Shown: positions 24,003 to 31,987 of the stretch, in pieces
Layout of the letters: each line of letters starts with the position of its first letter
How positions within the stretch are numbered: position 1 is the first letter of the stretch
Assembly: GCA_025934635.1 (NCBI GenBank)
Contig: JAICWX010000067.1
Span: 1-32,787 of the forward strand
Origin: Streptosporangiaceae bacterium
GTDB lineage: Bacteria; Actinomycetota; Actinomycetes; Streptosporangiales; Streptosporangiaceae
Reading direction: 5' to 3'
DNA: 32,787 nucleotides
Program-made: the position numbers and the translations under genes
The notes under the pieces: generated by a model
What the model was told of the DNA's origin: nothing
What the model saw: only the letters and a program-made list of their open reading frames with translations
The model's database searches: none

Positions 24003-24401
24003 TCAGCCGGCCAGCAGGTCCTCGTCGGAGACGGCGGCGGACACGTGCAGCTGGACGAGCCGCCACGTGCCATCCGGCCGGACGGCGACGCCGGTCATCC
24101 GCAGCGGGATGGCCACGGACGGGAAGACGATCCTCACCTGGCCGGCGAACCAGCCCACCTCGCCGGCGGCCCAGCCGGTCAAGGAGCCCGGCTCGAAGGG
24201 GATGCCCCCGTGCGTGCCCAGGCTGTCGTCCAGCCGCTGCCGGGTGTACGCGTCACCGGTGAACCACTGGTCCGCGCCGTTGCCGATGACGGTGGTCGCC
24301 TCGTGCTCGGCGAACAGGCCCGCCACCGCGGCGGCGTCGCCGGCCTTCATCCCGGCCAGCCACGCCACCGCCAGCTGCTCGACTTCCGGCGACCGTTCCA
24401 C
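24003..24401 (-). CDS. SnoaL-like/NTF2-fold protein
   Basis: This 132-residue single-domain protein matches the cystatin-like NTF2 fold: an N-terminal helix (VEQLAVAWLAGMKAGDAAAVAGLFAE), then strands with GADQWFTGDAYTRQRL and DGTWRLVQLHVSAAV at the end, as in SnoaL_3/DUF4440 proteins. The GTG start at 24401 has a GGAGGG site just upstream. Members include small isomerases, cyclases and ligand-binding proteins; no catalytic set can be assigned. It lies between the VOC and methyltransferase genes on the same strand. Confidence 0.8.
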   Translation of the reverse strand: MERSPEVEQLAVAWLAGMKAGDAAAVAGLFAEHEATTVIGNGADQWFTGDAYTRQRLDDSLGTHGGIPFEPGSLTGWAAGEVGWFAGQVRIVFPSVAIPLRMTGVAVRPDGTWRLVQLHVSAAVSDEDLLAG

Positions 24402-24434
24402 GTACCCTCCGAATGCCCCGTCCGTGCGCCCGGG

Positions 24435-24851
24435 CTAGGAACGCCACGGCATGTGCTGCAGCGTCCAGGTGTTGCCGTCGGGGTCGGCGAACGAGGCGTA
24501 GAAGACGCCGCCCAGGTCCTGGACCGGGCCGACCTCCACGCCGCGGCCGGTGAGCGTCGCGCGGGCCGCCTCGATGTCGGCGACGACCAGGTGCAGGCCG
24601 CGCAGGGTGCCGGCGGCCATGTCGAGCCACGGGACCCCGGCCACCAGCGTGATCGAGCACGCGGAACCGGGCGGGGTGAGCTGGACGATGCGGACGCCGT
24701 CCGCGGGCGTCACGTCGACGTCCACGTGGAAGCCCGCCCGTTCGGAGTAAAAGGCCTTGGCCCGGTCGATGTCGCTGACGGGCACCGGCACGAGTTCGAG
24801 CTGGAACATGCCGGGAACCACCGGCGGGTTCTGGGGATCGGGCGAGGTCAT
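24435..24851 (-). CDS. VOC-superfamily (glyoxalase/bleomycin-resistance fold) protein
   Basis: This 138-residue protein has two beta-alpha-beta-beta-beta modules: VPVSDIDRAKAFYSERAGF with DGVRIVQLTPPGSACSITL, then LHLVVADIEAARATLTGRGVEV with FYASFADPDGNTWTLQ. The final DPDGNTWTLQ is the usual end of this fold. The metal ligands of true glyoxalase I are not obvious. Function is open. It is the first of three co-oriented genes with a 33-base gap to the next. Confidence 0.85.
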   Translation of the reverse strand: MTSPDPQNPPVVPGMFQLELVPVPVSDIDRAKAFYSERAGFHVDVDVTPADGVRIVQLTPPGSACSITLVAGVPWLDMAAGTLRGLHLVVADIEAARATLTGRGVEVGPVQDLGGVFYASFADPDGNTWTLQHMPWRS

Positions 24852-24894
24852 GGACCTAGTATCGCCGGAATATAAGCGGGGTGTAGTCCGTTTA

Positions 24895-24966
24895 CGCGGC
24901 GACGGCGTGCTGGACGCCTTCGGCTTCGGCGGCCAGAACGCATCCCTGGCCCTCAGCGCCGAATGA
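24895..24966 (+). pseudogene. C-terminal remnant of a beta-ketoacyl-ACP synthase
   Basis: The last 23 codons before a TGA at 24964 read RGDGVLDAFGFGGQNASLALSAE. The segment AFGFGGQNASLAL is the characteristic final strand of FabF/KAS-type ketosynthases (consensus N-x-FGFGGxN). Nothing upstream in this frame resembles the rest of the enzyme; the preceding bases are VOC-gene sequence on the other strand. It is probably the tail of a deleted ketosynthase gene and opens a run of decayed genes. Confidence 0.6.
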
Positions 24967-25004
24967 GTTATCTAATCACTATTCACTTTTTGCCTTAGGC
25001 TCCT

Positions 25005-25710
25005 GCCATCAAGGATGCGAGGAGTAAGGTCGCGCTGGGCGTCGACCAGGACTGCGTCATCCTGTGCGCCACCCCGGTGTCGCACCTCGGCGGCTTCGTC
25101 GCGGGCGTGATCCTCCCGGCGTTCCTCGGCGCCCGTTCGGTGATCATGCCGGGGTGGCGGCCGGACGAGGCCGTGGAGCTCATCGAGGCCGAGCAGGCCA
25201 GCCTCGCGATGGGCGCCACCGTCTTCCTCTCCGACCTGGTCCAGCGGTACGAGGCGGGCGCGGCGCAGAAACACCGGCTGACCCTGTACGCCTGCGCCGG
25301 CGCGACCCTCCCGCCCAGCCTGGTCCTGCGGGCCGAGGCCGCGGGCGTCCGCGCGATGCGCTGCTACGGCATGACCGAGACCGCCGGCGTCTGCGCCGCC
25401 GCCCCGCCGGACGCGCCCGTCGGACGGCGCTCTCAGTGGGACGGCCAGGTCCTGGCCGGCATGGAGATCCAGGCGGTGACCCCGGATCGCGTCCCGCTGC
25501 CGCCGGGGGAGGAAGGCGAGCTCCGCATCCGCGGCCCGCAGCTGCTCACCGCCTACACCGAACCGGAGCGCACCCGCGAGCAGCTCGACGGCGACGGCTG
25601 GTTCTACCGGCGCCTGGATCGTCCTGACGCCCGGCACGGAATGGCACGGCCCGGCCGCGCTGACCGAGCACCTGGAGGCGGCCCGGCTCGCCCGGCAGAA
25701 GCTCCGCCCG
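25005..25710 (+). pseudogene. Acyl-CoA synthetase (AMP-dependent ligase) pseudogene, two fragments
   Basis: Fragment A (about 25005-25608) encodes the middle of an ANL-family ligase: CVILCATPVSHLGGFVAG, ACAGATLPPS, the A5-type motif MRCYGMTETAG, and the stretch up to GDGWFY, where the TGDLG motif should follow. The first 200 or so residues are absent; only an AT-rich stretch with a stop lies upstream. Fragment B, in another frame from 25609 (WIVLTPGTEWHGPAALTEHLE then ARLARQKL), matches the C-terminal domain, so the hinge region is deleted. The catalytic lysine end is also gone. It cannot make an active ligase. Confidence 0.8.
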
Positions 25711-25711
25711 A

Positions 25712-26712
25712 CAGTTCTGCCGGCTTGGCTTTCACCAGGTCTCGATGGCCGACCTCGCTACCGCCGTCGGGCTGACTGCCCCGCGATCTACCGGCACTAC
25801 CGGAGCAAGGAAGACCTGCTCGCCGCCATCGCCGGTGGCCTGGACCTGGTCTGTGCGGCTCTGACCGACGTGGCGGACGCTCCGGCGACGGACTTTCTGC
25901 ATACCGCGGCGGGCGTGGCCATCGCCCGGCGCGACCTGTGGATCCTGCTGCAACGGGAGATGCGCCACCTGAGGCCGGTGCAGCGCCAGCCGCTCGAGGA
26001 GCGGTTTACGGGCGAGATCGTCCGCCCGTTCCGAGCCCTGGTCCGGCGCGAGCGCCCGGAGCTCGTGGCTGCGGAAATCGGGCTGGTCACGACCGTCGTC
26101 CTGGCCACCCTGGCCAGCCCGTCGGTCTACCGCACCCGGATGCCGCCCCGGGCCCAGCAGCGGATCCTCGCCGCCGCCGCCCAGGCCGCCTGCCACGCCC
26201 GCTGGGATCCGGCCGGTGACCGGGTGGCCCCGGCCGCACCCGCACGGCCCGCCGACCGGGTAACCGAACTCCTCGACACCGCGATCCGGCTGTTCGCCGC
26301 CCGCGGCTATCAGGCGGTCAGCCTCGACGACATCGGCGCCGAGCTGGGCCTGGCCGGCCCCAGCCTCTACCACTACTACGCGACGAAGTCCGACATCCTC
26401 GTGGCCGCCTACACCGACCTGGCCGTGCGGGAGCGGACGCTGTTCGCCGTCTACGTCTGGGAGGCGGTGAGCCTCCCGCCCGCAGCAGGCAGGCGGATCC
26501 GGTCCCGGCTCGACGCCGACGTCCAGGCCTGGTGCGCCGCGCTCGGCGACGTGCGCCCCGCGCTGACGGACAGCCAGCGGCTGGCCCTGGTCCACGCCGC
26601 CCGCGCCGTCGTCCACGACGTGGTGCGGATCGGGCACTGGCATGACCGTGCCGCCCTCGGGGCTCTCGTAACGGCCGTCCTCAATGCTCCACTCGAAAGG
26701 CCAGGCAAGTGA
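25712..26712 (+). pseudogene. Tandem-domain TetR-family regulator, 5'-truncated and frameshifted
   Basis: Two TetR modules in one protein can be read. The first begins mid-helix (FCRLGFHQVSMADLATAVGLTAP) and continues as IYRHYRSKEDLLAAI only after a frame change near 25784, where one base is missing. The second module has its own complete helix-turn-helix (ITELL-like start, GYQAVSLDDIGAELGLAGPSLYHYYATKSDIL) and a C-terminal domain to the stop at 26712. From 25870 an intact 280-residue frame (MADAPATDF) remains and could encode a protein with only the second DNA-binding domain. Its stop overlaps the GTG of the next remnant (GTGA), a relic of an operon. Confidence 0.75.
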
Positions 26713-27038
26713 ACCAGTACCTCATCACCGCCGTCGAGGACGGCGTCGGGATCTTGCAGCTGAACCACCCGGAAAAGCGCAATGCCCTCGGCTGGGAACT
26801 GCATCACGATCGCCGCGGAGAACGCCGCCTTCGGGTCGACGCAGGTCAAATACGCCATGAACGGCTTCTACCACGGCCTGCTCCGCAAGACGAACACCCA
26901 GCGGGCCCGCCGGATGTTCGCGCCACGACCTGGACCCAGCCAGACGGCTGGACGGCCGAATCGTTCGGCGACACCCTGACCGCGGACGTCATGCAGTACC
27001 CTCACCCGGACCGCGGAGGCGCCGGGATCCTCGGCTGA
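26709..27038 (+). pseudogene. Crotonase (enoyl-CoA hydratase family) pseudogene
   Basis: The frame opens as a normal crotonase (NQYLITAVEDGVGILQLNHPEKRNALGWEL, about 33 residues). About 75 expected residues are then missing. The middle of the protein reappears in another frame (ITIAAENAAFGSTQVKYAMNG followed by FYHGLLRKTNTQRARRMF, about 26798-26917). After that the sequence is lost again; the last 110 bases, ending TGA 27038, read in the first frame as GWTAESFGDTLTADVMQYPHPD, which I cannot assign. Both oxyanion-hole segments are deleted, so no activity is possible. Confidence 0.75.
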
Positions 27039-27067
27039 CCGTCAGACGGCGGGCGCCTCGGTGCCGG

Positions 27068-27871
27068 TCAGTTGCTGACGTGGGCGGTGTTGTCGAGCCA
27101 GTGCTGGGCAAGGCTGATGTCGCCGTCGACGCTGATGCTGGTGGCTTCGCGGTCGGTGAGCGGGAGTCGTCGGGTCAAGGTCAGCAGCAGCGATCGTGCC
27201 GGGCCGGTCACCGTCACATCGGCCTTGCGGGTTCCGGGCTGCCACGTCGCCCCTTCAGGCTGCCGTTCGACAAACCAAGCGCCCGCGTCGTCCGCGGTGT
27301 CGGTGGCCAGCCACTGCAGGGTCTGCCCGGTGCCCCGGATGGCGTGGGCGGACTCGGACCGCTGCATCTCCCACGCGGGGGAGGTGAGCATCGCGAGGTT
27401 GTGGCTGATGAGCGCGGCTGCGATGCCGGCGTCAATGCCGGCCGGCCGGCCCGCCGCGTTGGCTGCGTCAAAGCCGTGGACGACCGTCTCGTTGAGGACG
27501 CTGGACATCCAGAATCGCGTCCCGGGCCGCTCGTCACCCGCAGGGTTGAACACCGGCGCGTCGAGCGCGTCATCGGAGCACGCGCTCGCGACCCGCTGCG
27601 CGGCCTCCGACAGCCATGCCGGCCACTCGCGGGGACTGGCGGGAAGCGCGGCCATCTCCGTCGGCAGCTGCGTCGGGTCGGTGATGCGCCGCTCGATGAT
27701 CTCCGCGACCCAGTGCTGGGTCTGGCCCACGTGCTCCACCAGGTCAGTGATGGTCCACCCCGGAGTTGTCGGCACGGCAGCGTCAGGTCCGGCCGCCGCG
27801 GCTGATTCCGCCAGGCGCCGGGTGTGTTCGACGGTCGCTCGCCGGGCATGTTCCGCGTTCAGCTCGGTCAT
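27068..27871 (-). CDS. Maleylpyruvate isomerase-family (MDMPI/DinB fold) mycothiol-type protein
   Basis: This 267-residue protein has an N-terminal DinB-like four-helix domain with the metal triad pattern of mycothiol-dependent maleylpyruvate isomerase: His47 (DLVEHVG), Glu128 and His132 (NETVVHGFD). A C-terminal alpha/beta domain (AWFVERQPEGATW, SVDGDISLAQHWL) completes it. Family members use mycothiol or act in thiol-linked isomerisation or detoxification; the substrate is unknown. The start ATG 27871 has an AAAGGGA site. It diverges from the FAD/Fe-S dehydrogenase gene across 208 bases. Confidence 0.88.
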   Translation of the reverse strand: MTELNAEHARRATVEHTRRLAESAAAAGPDAAVPTTPGWTITDLVEHVGQTQHWVAEIIERRITDPTQLPTEMAALPASPREWPAWLSEAAQRVASACSDDALDAPVFNPAGDERPGTRFWMSSVLNETVVHGFDAANAAGRPAGIDAGIAAALISHNLAMLTSPAWEMQRSESAHAIRGTGQTLQWLATDTADDAGAWFVERQPEGATWQPGTRKADVTVTGPARSLLLTLTRRLPLTDREATSISVDGDISLAQHWLDNTAHVSN

Positions 27872-28079
27872 CGGATTGTCCCTTTCACAGGCTCGTCGTG
27901 CTGTGAATGACCCGGCGCGCCGGTCGAACTCATCGGTGACCCGTGGATCAGCGTGAAGTGGCGCGCCGTCCAGCCAAGCATCTCGCGGGCCGTCGTTTCC
28001 GCTCCAGGTCCCTGAAGAGGCCTTGTTTGCCGGTCACTTTGCCGGGTAACCAGGCGCACGGACTCTGAGGAGGTCAGCT
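27872..28079. other. Intergenic region between divergent MDMPI-like and FAD/Fe-S dehydrogenase genes
   Basis: This stretch must hold two divergent promoters. A GAGGAGG ribosome site lies seven bases before the GTG at 28080. I find no convincing dyad or RNA structure in it. Confidence 0.5.
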
Positions 28080-31000
28080 GTGACGAGCATTTCGCTGCCC
28101 GATCCGGTCGTCCGCCGGGCTGGCGCGCCGGCCGTCGACAGCGCCGCGCTTGAGCGGCTGCTGCGGGAGCGGGTCGACGGCGAGGTCCGGTTCGACGCGG
28201 GCAGCCGCGGCGCTTACAGTACCGACGCCTCGAACTACCGCCAGGTGCCGATCGGCGTCGTGGTCCCGCGTACGGTCGAGGCTGGGATCGCGGCCGTGGC
28301 GGCGTGCCGGGAGCTCGGCGCGCCGGTGGTGTCGCGGGGCGGCGGAACCAGCCTGGCCGGGCAGACCTGCAACGTGGCCGTGGTCATCGACTGGTCCAAG
28401 TACTGCCATGGCGTGGTCAGCATCGACCCGGACGCGCGAACCTGCGTGGTCGAACCCGGCATCGTGCTGGACGAGCTCAACGCGCACCTGGCGCCGCACC
28501 AGCTGATGTTCGGCCCCCGGCCGGCCACCCACGACCACTGCACGCTGGGCGGCATGATCGGCAACAACTCGTGCGGGGCCACGGCGCAGGCCTACGGCAA
28601 GACCGTCGACAACGTGGTCCGTCTCGAGGTGATGACCTACGACGGCGAGCGGTTCTGGGCCGGGCCTACCAGTGACCAGGAGTACGCGGCCATCGTGGCC
28701 GCCGGGGGCCGGCGGGCCGAGATCTACCGCCAGCTTCGCGAGCTGGCCAGCGCCTGCGGCGAGGAGATCCGGCAGCGCTACCCGCGGATCCCGCGCCGGG
28801 TGTCCGGCTACAACCTGGACTCGCTGCTGCCCGAGCAGGGCTTCGACCTCGGCCAGGCGCTCGTCGGCAGCGAGAGCACGCTGGTGACGGTGCTGCATGC
28901 CGAGCTCCGCCTGGTCCCCAAGCCCGCGGCCCGGGCACTGGTCGTGCTCGGCTACCCGGACATCGCCACCGCCGCCGACGCCACCCCCGCCATCGCCCCG
29001 CACCGGCCCGAGCAGCTGGAGGGGATCGACGAGCGGCTCATCACCTTCGAGCGCGAGCGGCGGATGAACCCTGCAGCGCTGACGCTGCTGCCCGAGGGTC
29101 ATGCCTGGCTCATGGTCATCTTCTCAGGTGACAACCAGGACGAGGCCGACGGCAAGGCGCGGGCTCTGATCGAGGACCTGCACGGGACCGGGCACGAGCC
29201 CACGGTCAGGTTTTACGACGACCCGGAGCATGAGGCTGAGCTGGCCGACGTCCGCGAGGTGGCGCTGGGCGCCACCGCCCGGGTGCCGGACATGCCCGAC
29301 ACCTGGGAGGGGTGGGAGGATTCGGCGGTCCCGCCCGAGCGGCTGGGCGACTACCTGCGGGACCTGATCAAGCTCTACGACGAGTTCGGCTACTCCGGGT
29401 CGGCCCTGTACGGGCACTTCGGTCAGGGCTGCGTGCACACCCGGATCCCGTTCGACCTGGTCACGGCCGAGGGCATCGCGACCTTCCGGCGGTTCATCGA
29501 GCGGGCCGCGGACCTGGTGATCTCCTACGGCGGCTCGTTCTCCGGCGAGCACGGCGACGGCCAGTCGCGGGGCGAGCTGCTGCCCAGGATGTTCGGCGAC
29601 GAGCTGGTCCGGGCCTTCGGGCAGCTCAAGGCGATCTTCGACCCGGACGACCGGATGAACCCGGGCAAGGTGGTCGCGCCGTACCGGCTCGATGAGAACC
29701 TGCGGCTCGGCACCGGGTGGGCGCCGCGGGACTACGACACGTTCTTCAAGTACCCCGACGACGACGGCCGGTTCGAGCGGGCGGTCATGCGGTGCGTGGG
29801 CGTGGGGAAGTGCCGGCACGCCGACGGCGGGGTCATGTGCCCCTCGTACATGGTCACCCGGGAGGAAGCGGACTCCACCCGGGGCCGGAGCCGGCTGCTG
29901 TTCGAGATGCTGGAGGGCCACGCCGACTCCCCGGTCACCGCGGGCTGGCGGTCCACCGAGGTCCGCGACGCGCTCGACCTGTGCCTGGCCTGCAAGGGCT
30001 GCAAGAAGGACTGCCCGGTCGAGGTGGACATGGCCACCATGAAGGCCGAGTTCCTGGCTCATCACTACGCCGGGCGGCTCCGGCCGCGGTCGCATTACTC
30101 AATGGGCTGGCTGCCCGCCGTGGCCCAGCTCGCCTCCCGGGCCCCGCGGCTGGTCAACGCGCTGACCCAGGCGCCCGGCCTGCGGGACGTGCTGACCACG
30201 GCGGGCGGGATGGACCGGCGCCGCCGGATCCCGCTGTTCGCCGGCCAGACGCTGCAGGCCTGGGCGGCCGGCCGCGACCCCGGGGCGGCCGGGCTGCGCG
30301 GTGAGGTAGTGCTGTGGCCAGACACGTTCACCAACCACCTGGCCCCGGCCGTCGGGCAAGCCGCGGTCGAGGTCCTGGAAGCGGCGGGCTGGCGGGTGAC
30401 CATACCGACCCAGCCGCTGTGCTGCGGCCTGACCTGGATCTCCACCGGGCAGCTCGGCATGGCCCGGCGGGTGCTGCAGCGCTCGGTGGACGCACTGGCC
30501 CCGTACCTGCAGCGCGGCGCCCTGGTGGTCGGGCTGGAGCCGAGCTGCACCGCGGTGTTCCGGTCCGACGCCCGCGAGCTGATGCCGGGGAACCGGGACG
30601 TCCAGCGGCTGCGGCAGCAGACCGTCACCCTGGCCGAGCTGCTGCGGGACCACACCGACGGCTGGCAGCCGCCGCAGCTGGGCGGCAAGGCCATCGCGCA
30701 GACCCACTGCCATCAGCACGCCGTCATGGGCTACGGACCGGACCAGGCGCTGCTCCGCGACGCCGGCGTGGATTTGGACGTGCTGGACTCGGGCTGCTGC
30801 GGGCTAGCCGGCAACTTCGGCTTCGAGGCCGGCCACTACGACGTGTCCAGGGCCTGCGGCGAGCGCGTCCTGCTGCCCGCGGTACGGGAGGCGGCCGGCG
30901 ACACTGTGATCCTGGCGGACGGGTTCAGCTGCCGCACTCAGATCGAGCAGGGCAACACCGGCCGCGTCCCCGTGCACCTGGCCGAGATCCTGGCCACTGG

Positions 31001-31160
31001 CCTGCCCCCGCGGGCCGGTGACATCGAGGGCCGGGCCATGCGGCCGGTCCGGCCAGCAGCGCCGCGGGCCGGCGATTACGCCCGGCTGGCCGCGGGCGCC
31101 GCGGCCGTGGCCGGCCTGGCGGCGGCGGCCTGGGCGATCAGCCGCCGGCGCCGGGGGTGA
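28080..31160 (+). CDS. FAD-linked oxidase / Fe-S oxidoreductase fusion (GlcD-GlcF type) with C-terminal membrane helix
   Basis: This 1026-residue dehydrogenase resembles D-lactate, glycolate or 2-hydroxyglutarate dehydrogenases. In order it has: an FAD-binding_4 domain (RGGGTS at 86-91, GMIGNNSCG), an FAD-oxidase C domain (GHFGQGCVHTRI, SGEHGDGQSRGELLPRM), and an Fe-S region. The Fe-S region has cysteines 572, 578 and 587 (CVGVGKC to MCPSY) and 635, 638, 641 and 645 (CxxCxxCxxxCP). Two CCG motifs at 781-782 and 906-907 follow. The end is unusual: a hydrophobic run of about 17 residues after LAAGAAAVAG, then RRRR, like a membrane anchor with a positive cytoplasmic end. Electrons may go to the quinone pool. 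Start is GTG with a GAGGAGG site. The 2-hydroxyacid substrate is unknown. Confidence 0.93.
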   Translation: MTSISLPDPVVRRAGAPAVDSAALERLLRERVDGEVRFDAGSRGAYSTDASNYRQVPIGVVVPRTVEAGIAAVAACRELGAPVVSRGGGTSLAGQTCNVAVVIDWSKYCHGVVSIDPDARTCVVEPGIVLDELNAHLAPHQLMFGPRPATHDHCTLGGMIGNNSCGATAQAYGKTVDNVVRLEVMTYDGERFWAGPTSDQEYAAIVAAGGRRAEIYRQLRELASACGEEIRQRYPRIPRRVSGYNLDSLLPEQGFDLGQALVGSESTLVTVLHAELRLVPKPAARALVVLGYPDIATAADATPAIAPHRPEQLEGIDERLITFERERRMNPAALTLLPEGHAWLMVIFSGDNQDEADGKARALIEDLHGTGHEPTVRFYDDPEHEAELADVREVALGATARVPDMPDTWEGWEDSAVPPERLGDYLRDLIKLYDEFGYSGSALYGHFGQGCVHTRIPFDLVTAEGIATFRRFIERAADLVISYGGSFSGEHGDGQSRGELLPRMFGDELVRAFGQLKAIFDPDDRMNPGKVVAPYRLDENLRLGTGWAPRDYDTFFKYPDDDGRFERAVMRCVGVGKCRHADGGVMCPSYMVTREEADSTRGRSRLLFEMLEGHADSPVTAGWRSTEVRDALDLCLACKGCKKDCPVEVDMATMKAEFLAHHYAGRLRPRSHYSMGWLPAVAQLASRAPRLVNALTQAPGLRDVLTTAGGMDRRRRIPLFAGQTLQAWAAGRDPGAAGLRGEVVLWPDTFTNHLAPAVGQAAVEVLEAAGWRVTIPTQPLCCGLTWISTGQLGMARRVLQRSVDALAPYLQRGALVVGLEPSCTAVFRSDARELMPGNRDVQRLRQQTVTLAELLRDHTDGWQPPQLGGKAIAQTHCHQHAVMGYGPDQALLRDAGVDLDVLDSGCCGLAGNFGFEAGHYDVSRACGERVLLPAVREAAGDTVILADGFSCRTQIEQGNTGRVPVHLAEILATGLPPRAGDIEGRAMRPVRPAAPRAGDYARLAAGAAAVAGLAAAAWAISRRRRG

Positions 31161-31339
31161 CAGGAGAGATCCCGCGCTCGGCATCACCAGGCGGGAGCCG
31201 GGCCAGGACAGCTGTCGCGGCAGGGCGCACACCTGACCGTGAACACCACGAAGATCTCGGCAGAGGATAGTCGTACTTGATCCCATCGCCTTTTCCGTAA
31301 AGGCTAAGTGCAGAGTGAGATGGTAGTAGCCGGAAAAAA

Positions 31340-31356
31340 ATATATCGTGGTACGAT
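31340..31356 (+). promoter_or_regulatory. Operator-like element, copy 1 (ATATATCGTGGTACGAT)
   Basis: The element contains the dyad ATCGT-GGT-ACGAT preceded by ATAT. An inverted copy lies 80 bases downstream, differing at two core positions. The dyad form and promoter location suggest a regulator site. Confidence 0.55.
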
Positions 31357-31419
31357 CTTTTAAGAGATTCATGAAAATCAGCCTAGCTCTCATGTTTACC
31401 GGGTTCATGGCCGGGAAGG

Positions 31420-31436
31420 TCGTGGCACGATATATC
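31420..31436 (-). promoter_or_regulatory. Operator-like element, copy 2 (inverted)
   Basis: On the minus strand this reads GATATATCGTGCCACGA, matching copy 1 through ATATATCGTG and ACGA. It includes the perfect dyad TCGTG-G-CACGA. It lies about 40 bases before the small acidic gene's start. Confidence 0.55.
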
Positions 31437-31473
31437 GAGCCATGATGGCCGATATCTGACCGGAGGAGACGCC

Positions 31474-31665
31474 ATGCAACGCGACCAGCAGGGCACGCCG
31501 CTGCCGCCCGATCCGCCCGGCCGGGAGGACATCATCTCGGGCGAGCAGCGCGAGGAGGGCCAGATCCCGAGCGACCGGGAAGATGCGCCGCTCCCGCACG
31601 ATCCTGTCGATCCCGAGGACGTTCTCGAGTCCGGGTCGCAGGAGCGCCGCATCGCCGATGGCTGA
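31474..31665 (+). CDS. Small acidic proline-rich protein with an internal duplication
   Basis: This 63-residue protein is probably real because a perfect GGAGGAG site precedes its ATG and it sits under an elaborate promoter region. It is hydrophilic, rich in Asp, Glu and Pro and likely disordered. Residues 7-26 and 37-58 are an imperfect repeat of the pattern PLPxDPxxxED followed by a Gly/Gln/Arg segment. It has no cysteine, helix or signal. I do not recognise the family; a binding partner or stress-related role is only a guess. Confidence 0.6.
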   Translation: MQRDQQGTPLPPDPPGREDIISGEQREEGQIPSDREDAPLPHDPVDPEDVLESGSQERRIADG

Positions 31666-31677
31666 TCGGGCGGCCGG

Positions 31678-31905
31678 TCAGTCGCTCGCCGTGCTGCCCA
31701 GCTTTCGCAACAGTCCCTGACAATGCATGGCGCGAGCCGAATCCTCCTCTATGAGCAGGCGGACGAAGTGCGCCACTTGCGGCAGCCCTGCGTTCTCCGC
31801 GTTGCGCAGGCAACGACGGTAGTCCCGGAGTGCTTCCAGCGCGTTGGACTGAATCACCAGCAGGTCTCGCGTCACATCCGCGTCATGGATCTCTTCCTGT
31901 GCCAT
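31678..31905 (-). CDS. Small all-helical protein, uncharacterised
   Basis: This 75-residue protein starts at ATG 31905 after a strong GGGAGGG site. It consists of two amphipathic helices (DVTRDLLVIQSNALEALRDYRRCL and LPQVAHFVRLLIEEDSARAMHCQGLL), with a spacing reminiscent of half a ferritin-like bundle. It has two His and two Cys residues but no clear ExxH metal motif. It may assemble as a dimer. It ends 13 bases from the end of the convergent acidic-protein gene. Confidence 0.6.
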   Translation of the reverse strand: MAQEEIHDADVTRDLLVIQSNALEALRDYRRCLRNAENAGLPQVAHFVRLLIEEDSARAMHCQGLLRKLGSTASD

Positions 31906-31987
31906 TGCAGGCCCTCCCTCACCAGGTCCCGCGGTTGCGCTACCCGGACCCCGCGCCTGAAACCCCGGGACGCAGCAGCTCTCAGCG

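Larger units (their letters stand above)
31161..31473. other. 313-base intergenic region, partly AT-rich, with dyads and a promoter for the small acidic gene
   Basis: The first 100 bases are GC-rich with nothing clear. GCCTTT-TCCGT-AAAGGC (31288-31304) is a small perfect hairpin. From 31330 to 31440 the sequence is strikingly AT-rich for this genome, with the two inverted operator-like copies listed separately. A further imperfect dyad at 31429-31457 (GATATATCGAGCC to GGCCGATATC) lies just before the GGAGGAG ribosome site of the next gene. This looks like a heavily regulated promoter. Confidence 0.5.

Noticed and set aside
25005..27038. Mobile-element insertion as the cause of the broken genes
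   Set aside because: No transposase, terminal inverted repeats or target duplication is visible at the junctions. The pattern is missing blocks, not inserted ones.
31383..31652. Minus-strand frame of 89 codons across the AT-rich region and the acidic gene
   Set aside because: It has no ribosome site and conflicts with the plus-strand gene, which has a perfect GGAGGAG site.
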